Shown piece by piece: positions 58,074-64,000 of a stretch of 64,000 bases of DNA. Within the stretch, counting starts at the first letter, position 1. Every line of letters begins with the position of its first letter. The translations under genes were made by a program, and so were the position numbers. This DNA is from Adiantum capillus-veneris (lineage: Eukaryota; Streptophyta; Polypodiopsida; Polypodiales; Pteridaceae): assembly GCA_014529385.2 (NCBI GenBank), contig CM043955.1:143541640-143605639 (forward strand), written 5' to 3'. Under the pieces are notes generated by a model that searched no databases, was not told the origin of the DNA, and saw nothing but the letters and a program-made list of their open reading frames with translations.

Positions 58074-58669
58074 TGCACTTACAATCCTGTTGTCCATGAT
58101 GCATGCTTGTCAGTTATTACTGCAGATTCACATGTGTGGTATTTCGACAGTAGTGTTGCAAAGCATATTACCTCACATCGTGAATTGATTACCTCTCTCG
58201 AATTTGTCCCTCATGGAATTCAGTCACTTGTGCCAACAATGCCTCTTATCCGGTTCAGGGAGTTGGAAAGATTTTGCTTACTGCTACAAATGGCATTTCG
58301 TTCACACTTGTTGATGCACTTTATGTAATTGGAATCAAGAAGAATCTCTCGTCTATATCCCCAAGTCAAATTTGTGGATGACAGATGTACAGTTCATGAT
58401 CTCAGTTTTGGTGATGAAGTTGTTGCATCTGGCCTTTTGTGTCGTGGTCTGTATAAGCTCACTTTGTATGACAAGTGTGGACAAATTTTTTTGCAAATGT
58501 TGTTGCAGATTCAAGGGCTATTTCAGATGCAAAACCTTGGCATGCACGTTTTGGTCATCTGAATTTTGCCTGTTTGCTGCGTTTGCGGAAATCTGATATG
58601 GTTTCTTCTTTTCCGCCTCTTGAGGCACCTGTCAAACATGTTTGTGAAGGCTGTATTTTGGGTAAGATA
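58074..58669 (+). pseudogene. Copia protease and GAG-pre-integrase region
   Basis: A protease-type motif VWYFDSSVAKHITSH (about 58135-58180; D-S-S instead of D-S-G) is followed by a LTATNG and DALYVIGIKKNLSSIS region in shifted frames, and by the GAG-pre-integrase domain (WHARFGHLNFACLLRL, CEGCILGKICKIS) at 58520-58680. The copia gene is cut at 58669 by the LTR of the next element, and the integrase and RT are beyond the window if they exist. Confidence 0.85.
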
Positions 58670-61511
58670 TGTAAGATCTCTGACCCCGAGCTAAAGAGCA
58701 CCCTTGTACTACAAAATAATCATACTGCAAAAAGTTACTATTTTTGACAGCTTTTCTAAATCTGTCGGTGCCAAGATGTTTAGAATTTTATAGAGCTTTC
58801 AAAAATGAATAAAAACAATTTTTGTTAAAATTTTTCTAAAATAGTAAGTTTTTGGTCACCCGACCCGTCTAGTTTTGACCGGCTCATCAAACTGCACCCG
58901 TATCCAGAATTTGAAAAAAATGCAATTTCGGACACCGGGAGCTGCTAAATATGGCAGGTACTCGGGATGATGCACCTTAGCTCCGTCTTAGTACAATAAG
59001 TTTCGGAATTAAAACCCAAGCTGTAACGACCGTCTAAGGATAAAAATAAAAATTTTCCTAAGGCTAGCGGGGGCACCGTCACTCGGGGGCTGGTGTGTGC
59101 ACGGGCTCTAGGCCACTGGAGACTTGTTTTACAGATAGAGGGCTCCCTCACACACATAGGGGCTCGTGCGAGAGTTTCCAAGCAAGAGAGAGAGTGTGAG
59201 ACTCAGTTAAAACAAGCAAATTGGACACTTGCAAGCTATGCACTCAAGCTGCCATGCATGACCAAAGTGCTCATTCAGATGCAATTAGCAACAGATTTTG
59301 ACCTCTTGAGGTTGGGAGCCTATTTAAGGACCTATTCCCACACACACAACAAAGAGAGATATTCAGTACACACACACATACTCCCTCACACACATACCTT
59401 GGGCGAGATGTTGCCGGCATACACAATCTCTAGGAGAGGATTAAGGGAAGGAGGTGCTCCCAATTTCTTGTCGGATTAGGCTTCTTGGATCAGCAATTAA
59501 GGTCTAAATCAACTCGAATTACGATAATCTCGAGTTAAATTCATGCTTACATCTTAATCTCTCTATGAATCCCTTATTTTCCGCTAATATTATGCATAAT
59601 CTAACTACTCTACCTAGTAGCAACTTTCTAAATCACCTACGTGATTAGTCTATTTCACTTTCTTAATCCCATTAGCTAATTATGCATCAAGTCAACCTCC
59701 TAATCATAAATAATTCCAAGGTTAGTAAGAAGGAATTACCAGTTAGTCAATTCAATGATTGAGTGGTGGAGATTGACCCAATTTCTAGCAATGTAACTAA
59801 TTAAACAACCCCAATCTGTCATTTCATCAGGAAAGAGTTTAATTAAAGGATTAAACTCATATTGCAAGAAATTAATGTGTAATCAGAAGAGTTAATTCCC
59901 CCTCTCAAAATTAATTGTCACTAGAGAACGGAATTTCTTCCACATATGCATAAAACATAACTGCATCTTTCCGTTCATTTTTGAGAAGGAATTAGTACAC
60001 TAAAATCATCATTCAACCACTCCAATTAAGCAAGTAGCTACAAGAACTGAATTCTCCAATTTCCTAAGCTAAGAACCTTAATTCAGAGTAAATTTCCATA
60101 AGTTCAGTACCCCAAATTTACCCAAAAAAAAAGATAGATGAACAATAACCGTATACTTGAAGTTAATGTACTCCTTCCGTATAAGAGTAATTGCTTGATA
60201 AGGCTAACCATGTTGTCCGGACCGTTTGTGGTTGTTATGGTAATATTGGACACTAGTTCTTTTCCAAATTCATCATCTTTAGTAGTGAGTGTAATGGCCC
60301 GAAAGAGGACCCGTTTTGGTGGATCTCACGACCATGAGGCCGGAACAAGCAACACTACTGGAAAGGGAAAGGCTCCTATCGTCGAGCAAGCACCGGCCAT
60401 CTCACGAAGCATTCAAGAGGAGATTATTGAGGTAGGTCTAATTTTAATTCAAGTATAATTTAATAACATTGCATTCGGTAAGGTAGGAAAGTAACATTAC
60501 CCCAAAACATGTTGGAAGATCCAACGGAGACCACGGCATTTTAATTGATGCATTTAAATTCAAGTAGGGAAGAATGTTTTCGGGATATACTGTCTGGTGT
60601 AGGAAGGACTGTTTGCTAGGGAAAATTAACTCGGCCAGTTCATTTTTAATTCCAATGTTGCTTTAGTCCTGATCCCCCTATTGATCTCACAGGAGGCAGC
60701 TCGCGAGGTTCTCGCAGTAGCTGGGATTACCTAGCTTAGGGCTTTGGTCCCCGTCTTGCGTTCTTTGTGGTGGATACCCATGACTTGCATTCTTTGCGGT
60801 GGGATGTCCATGTCGTGCTTTTTATGCGGTGGACAAATCTAGTTGTATGGGCAATTAGGTGACAACGCGTGGAGTTAACACTCGCTGGGGGATTTCGTGC
60901 CTCCAGGAAATTAGAAGTTTAAATGAAATGAGTTATTGAGTGAATTTCTACTAGAAAGATTGTTTTGGTGCCGCTTTGAAAAACTATTTTAAGGGTTGTC
61001 TTAACATAACCTGTGAATCGGAATTAATCAATGAATATATATGTTGAACAACAAATGTGTTAGTAATTAGGACACACAAGACAAAGTGTGAGTATGGGGA
61101 TGGAAACTGGGGGCTTGGCTCGGGTTGCCAATGCCTATGAGAAGGGTGGTCCCGATTGGTCGGGAACTCTCTATCCCCATGGTACGGTAAATGACGTTAG
61201 AATTGCTCATTACACCAAAAGCAGTGAAGTCCCAAGTGTACGTGCCTCTGAAATCAATGGGGAAAAAGGCACTCGAGACTTCTCTCCTTCTAGAAGGTGA
61301 GTCTTAGGATCGATAATTGGTTAGACACACTTTTCCCTGTGGGGTGGAACTAGATCTTGTTTCTAGTAGGCTTAGCTCAATTCACTTGGTGATGAGAGCT
61401 CATGCGCTAGTTGATCCCTTAAACCAGTTTTTTTGCTTCCGCTATAGATCTAGTGGCCACCAGGTTTACCATCAGAACTGTCGTTTGAGATGACGGGGTG
61501 GGGACCTCAAA
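58670..61511 (+). repeat. 5' LTR (2.84 kb) of a long-LTR gypsy element
   Basis: Begins TGTAAGATCTCTGACC at 58670 inside the copia gene and ends ...GGACCTCAAA before the primer site. The homologous solo LTR at 36499-39240, with its target duplication, confirms both ends. It contains CTATTTAAGG and (CA)n blocks at about 59320-59400, the short ORF at 60294 and several GCGGTGG-rich repeats near 60760-60840. The 3' LTR is outside the window. Confidence 0.9.
60294..60431 (+). CDS. Small conserved ORF inside the LTR, copy B (possible first exon)
   Basis: 46 codons from ATG 60294 to GAG|GTAGGT at 60431/60432, a good splice donor. Conserved with 38046-38186 (RTRFGG, HDHEA, GKGKAP, VEQAPAISR). The frame is also open upstream to 60138, but similarity to copy A starts at this ATG. 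An acceptor TGTTGCAG|GAA at 61626/61627 has the same phase, and the exon it opens continues to 62199. Splicing would remove the U5 end and primer binding site. The N-terminus is basic and looks nucleic-acid binding. Function unknown. Confidence 0.6.
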
Positions 61512-61513
61512 CC

Positions 61514-61525
61514 TGGTATCAAAGC
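61514..61525 (+). other. Primer binding site, initiator-Met tRNA
   Basis: TGGTATCAAAGC, one mismatch to TGGTATCAGAGC, two bases after the LTR end. Confidence 0.9.
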
Positions 61526-61626
61526 AAGGTTAGGATAGACTGGGAACTAAAATTCGTACTGTTTGAAAATTTTAGAACTAAGGAAATCTAGGTAGCTAAT
61601 CCAAACTCCTTGCACTGGTGTTGCAG

Positions 61627-62199
61627 GAAGCTCCCACTCCCGCACTTGAATACCAAAAGTTTCAAGTCTTTAAGCTTATTTATGAGCAGGCACGTCGTTC
61701 CCCAAATTATTGTTTTCGGTGAGACGTGATGGAGATGCTGCTAAAGGTCAATACACCGCATTCCGCTTGCATTGATAAAGGATGGGAGATCAATTGGACC
61801 CCCGAAGGTGGGATTTACTACATCAACGCTTGGAAGTTAGAATGCCTGGCTATCGACTTAAAGAAAATCCGTTGGGGAGAAGAATTGAGAGTAGTGCAGT
61901 TATACTACTTGTTGCCTTCACATTCGGACGTCATTGTTGCTACTTCTGACGGCACCGAGCAAACCCTCAATGAGTGGCTTTGGGACAAGGTCACTGATGT
62001 AACTCCAGCAAATAGAGTCAGAAATTTTGGTGCTCCAAGACACTTATCCAAGAGTATGAACACCATAATTTACTACCCGCTTCAGGATAAGTATAGGGAC
62101 TATTTCTTAGGAGAAATAGAGGATTGTAAGAATGTGACAACACATAAACATCGTCTGTATCATTATATCCCAGGACAGCCTGTCAGACGTATCATATAG
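61627..62199 (+). CDS. ORF upstream of gag, unknown function (possible second exon)
   Basis: From the acceptor-like TGTTGCAG at 61626 the frame runs 190 codons to TAG 62197-62199 with a single TGA at 61720-61722, which looks like a CGA (Arg) to TGA change. The product reads CIDKGWEINWTPEGGIYYIN, LKKIRWGEELRVVQLYYLLP and WLWDKVTDVTPANRVRNFG, with no known domain. Extra ORFs before gag are known from Ogre-type plant elements, but this one lies in an element whose protease-RT looks chromovirus-like. No ATG fits well at its start, which supports a spliced origin. Confidence 0.5.
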
Positions 62200-62395
62200 A
62201 TATCCAGAATGCTATGTAATAAATTGATCAAAAGTTATCCTAAGCCTCAAAAGGTTACGATTGTAATACAATTTCTATCAATAAAAGAAGAGTTTTTGTC
62301 TCTCGGTGATTTGGAACTTGGATTTTACTAAAGTCTCGTGTTTATTTAAATCTTGAACTCTAGCAATTGTATCAAATTCAGTGTAAATTGTGTAG

Positions 62396-63123
62396 TCACC
62401 ACCTGTCGCTCTCTATTCGACAGCACAAGAAAAGAAGCTCCTCCTTAAACAATCTCAACCTCCGACCTTTAAGGGCGAGGGAGCTAATGTGGAGAGAGAT
62501 GCAGAAGTGTGGATGGAAGCAATGGATGATTATTTTGAGGCTGCAGGGACTCAACCCGAGAACCAGACCATGCTCACAATGTTCCGCCTCTCTGGTGATG
62601 CCAAGATTTGGTGGAAACAGCATTGCAGAGATCTGAACATCAAGGGATCTTCTCAGTCGTGGGAAGACATCAAGGCTACAATGATGGGGCGTTACTTACC
62701 ACCCGCTTATAAAACCTTGAAGATGAACGAGTTCTTTTCTCTTCATCAGTCGACTTCTTCAGTCGAGGAGTATTACTCAAAGTTTGTTACTCTTCGAAGA
62801 TATGCTCCTAGAATGACCCTCGATCATCAAGTAGCACGGTTCTGCCAAGGGCTCATCGACCCCTTGAACAATCGGCTAGAAGCTCTCAGATTGGCAACTC
62901 TTCAAGATGCCTTGCTAAGAGCTAAACCCTTAGCTATGGAAATTCAGAAGTTCAATCAGAATAGGAGGAATCATTTGGCGAAAAGGGCAAGGACAAATGT
63001 TTGGAATAATAAACCAACCAACCAAGCATACGAACAATGCCCAATAGTAGCCACTACCACAGTTATGGAATTTCTAAATGTACATTGTTATGAGTGCAAC
63101 GAATTTGGGCATTACCTCGTCTA
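62396..63123 (+). CDS. Gag, long-LTR gypsy element
   Basis: Open from 62396 (after TAG) with QPPTFKGEGANVERDAEVWM, DAKIWWKQHCRDL and YYSKFVTLRRYAP, the Retrotrans_gag core, and a zinc knuckle start CYECNEFGH at about 63085. The frame stops at TAA 63121-63123 where the last Cys of the knuckle should be (the reading continues in another frame as FPKKTQATS). No ATG precedes the core in frame. Capsid protein of the particle; this copy is broken at the knuckle. Confidence 0.85.
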
Positions 63124-63850
63124 AATTCCCCAAGAAGACTCAAGCAACCAGCACCAATTCCATACCTCTAAATGTCTATAGGCGAGGACAACCTAATGGA
63201 AGGGGAGGACATGGAAGGGTAAATAGAGGGCGAGGGCGTGGAGCTAGCGCCAGAGTGAATATCATAGTGGTACAACCAACTGTGGGAGATGAAGCAGAGC
63301 AGAGAGCAACCTTGCATGCTACAATTGACAACCCCAATGGTTGCGAGCAATACGCAGTCATTCATACGCCAGGATCTCTCAGAGGTGAATAAGTTAACTT
63401 CCTTATAGATTGTGATAGTACTCTTTCATTTCTTTCACCTAGATGCATGAGGAAGCTAAAGCTAGATAAGTATCCAACAAGCAAATTAGTTGTAGAGTTA
63501 GCAAACGACAAGGAAGTAGTATCTCAACACTCTACAGGTATAATCGACGACCTAGGGGGACACCCAACTTCTGCCCAATTTTGAACCTTACCTTTAGGAT
63601 TCTTTGATGGGATACTAGGGATGGACTGGCTAAAGCAAAATTAGGCCCACATCCATTGTGCACAGGGGAACTTTACCTTTACAGATAACTTGGGTAATGA
63701 AGTCTTAACCCAGCGGGAAAATGGGAGACCTAGGGCTAATCTAGTGAAGGCCAGCAAACTTTTGAAGGGACTGAGAAAGGGGCAGCAAATTTATGCGATA
63801 AAGCTCAACAAGTGGACCAATCAGACGCCAGACTTTGACCAAACTGGTTG
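63124..63850 (+). pseudogene. Protease region, long-LTR gypsy element
   Basis: After a Gly/Arg-rich linker (RGGHGRVNRGRGRG, about 63200-63245) and stop at 63390, an aspartic protease of RVP_2 type is seen: FLIDCDSTLSFLSPRCM (about 63400-63450, D-C-D for D-S/T-G), ELANDKEV and GFFDGILGMDWLKQN (about 63600). Stops at 63390, 63583 and 63643 break it. Confidence 0.8.
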
Positions 63851-63879
63851 AGGGAGTATGATGATGTATTCCCTGAAGA

Positions 63880-64000
63880 CCTTACGAATCTTCCACCACA
63901 TAGAGAGGTAGATCATGAGATCGAGACTATCCCTGGATGTGAACCTGTCTCAAAGCGACCTTATAAAATGTCACTTATAGAGACCATAGAACTCAAGGAA
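63880..64000 (+). pseudogene. Reverse transcriptase start (cut by window end)
   Basis: LPPHREVDHEIETIPG and SKRPYKMSL are the conserved lead-in to RT of Del/Tekay-type chromoviruses. The frame differs from the protease frame. RT proper lies beyond the window. Confidence 0.75.

Noticed and set aside
57690-58097. 135-codon minus-strand ORF
   Set aside because: Antisense shadow of the copia gag zinc-knuckle region.

Overview
The window is nuclear DNA from a land plant with a large, repeat-rich genome. Evidence is the stack of plant-type LTR retrotransposons (Ty3/gypsy chromoviruses, a Tat/Ogre-type gypsy with two RNase H domains, Ty1/copia), two decayed LINEs, initiator-Met tRNA primer sites, a small hAT-like MITE and long (GA)n, (GT)n, poly-C and poly-G tracts. 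The species cannot be named from sequence alone; nothing looks bacterial, viral-genomic or organellar. I see no rRNA, tRNA or CRISPR array. 

Layout. 1-3717: a three-deep nest of a copia 3' LTR inside a chromovirus pol, itself abutting an older chromovirus pol. 3718-7697: unannotated DNA with short repeats. 7698-9961: a 5' LTR, primer site and gag start of a chromovirus family called family C here. 10028-15390: decayed Tat/Ogre-type gypsy. 15475-19745: two LINE relics separated by purine microsatellites. 21683-24060: a diverged family C relative (LTR plus gag remnant). About 26300-41010: an old LTR element with no reverse transcriptase, interrupted by a nearly intact family C element (27159-36076, TSD ATACC) and by a 2.7-kb solo LTR (36499-39240, TSD ATGTA). 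41011-44850: another gypsy relic. 45-56 kb: the repeat-poorest part, with a 0.8-1.0-kb duplicated segment, a 217-bp MITE and several unrecognised coding-like segments on the minus strand that could be a host gene. 56380-58669: a copia gag-protease segment cut by the 2.8-kb LTR of a gypsy element whose internal part (PBS, novel ORF, gag, protease, RT start) runs off the window end.

The most interesting observation concerns the last family. The solo LTR at 36499 and the 5' LTR at 58670 each contain the same small ORF of about 46 codons. Over 35 aligned codons, 31 residues are identical while 15 of those codons differ only at the third position, which is the mark of protein-level selection. The ORF ends at a possible splice donor, and a phase-matched acceptor lies just after the primer binding site, in front of a second ORF of unknown function. 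This suggests an element that uses its own LTR as a coding first exon and splices out its primer binding site. No other feature forms a multi-gene pathway; the genes seen are mobile-element gag-pol modules, nearly all inactivated.
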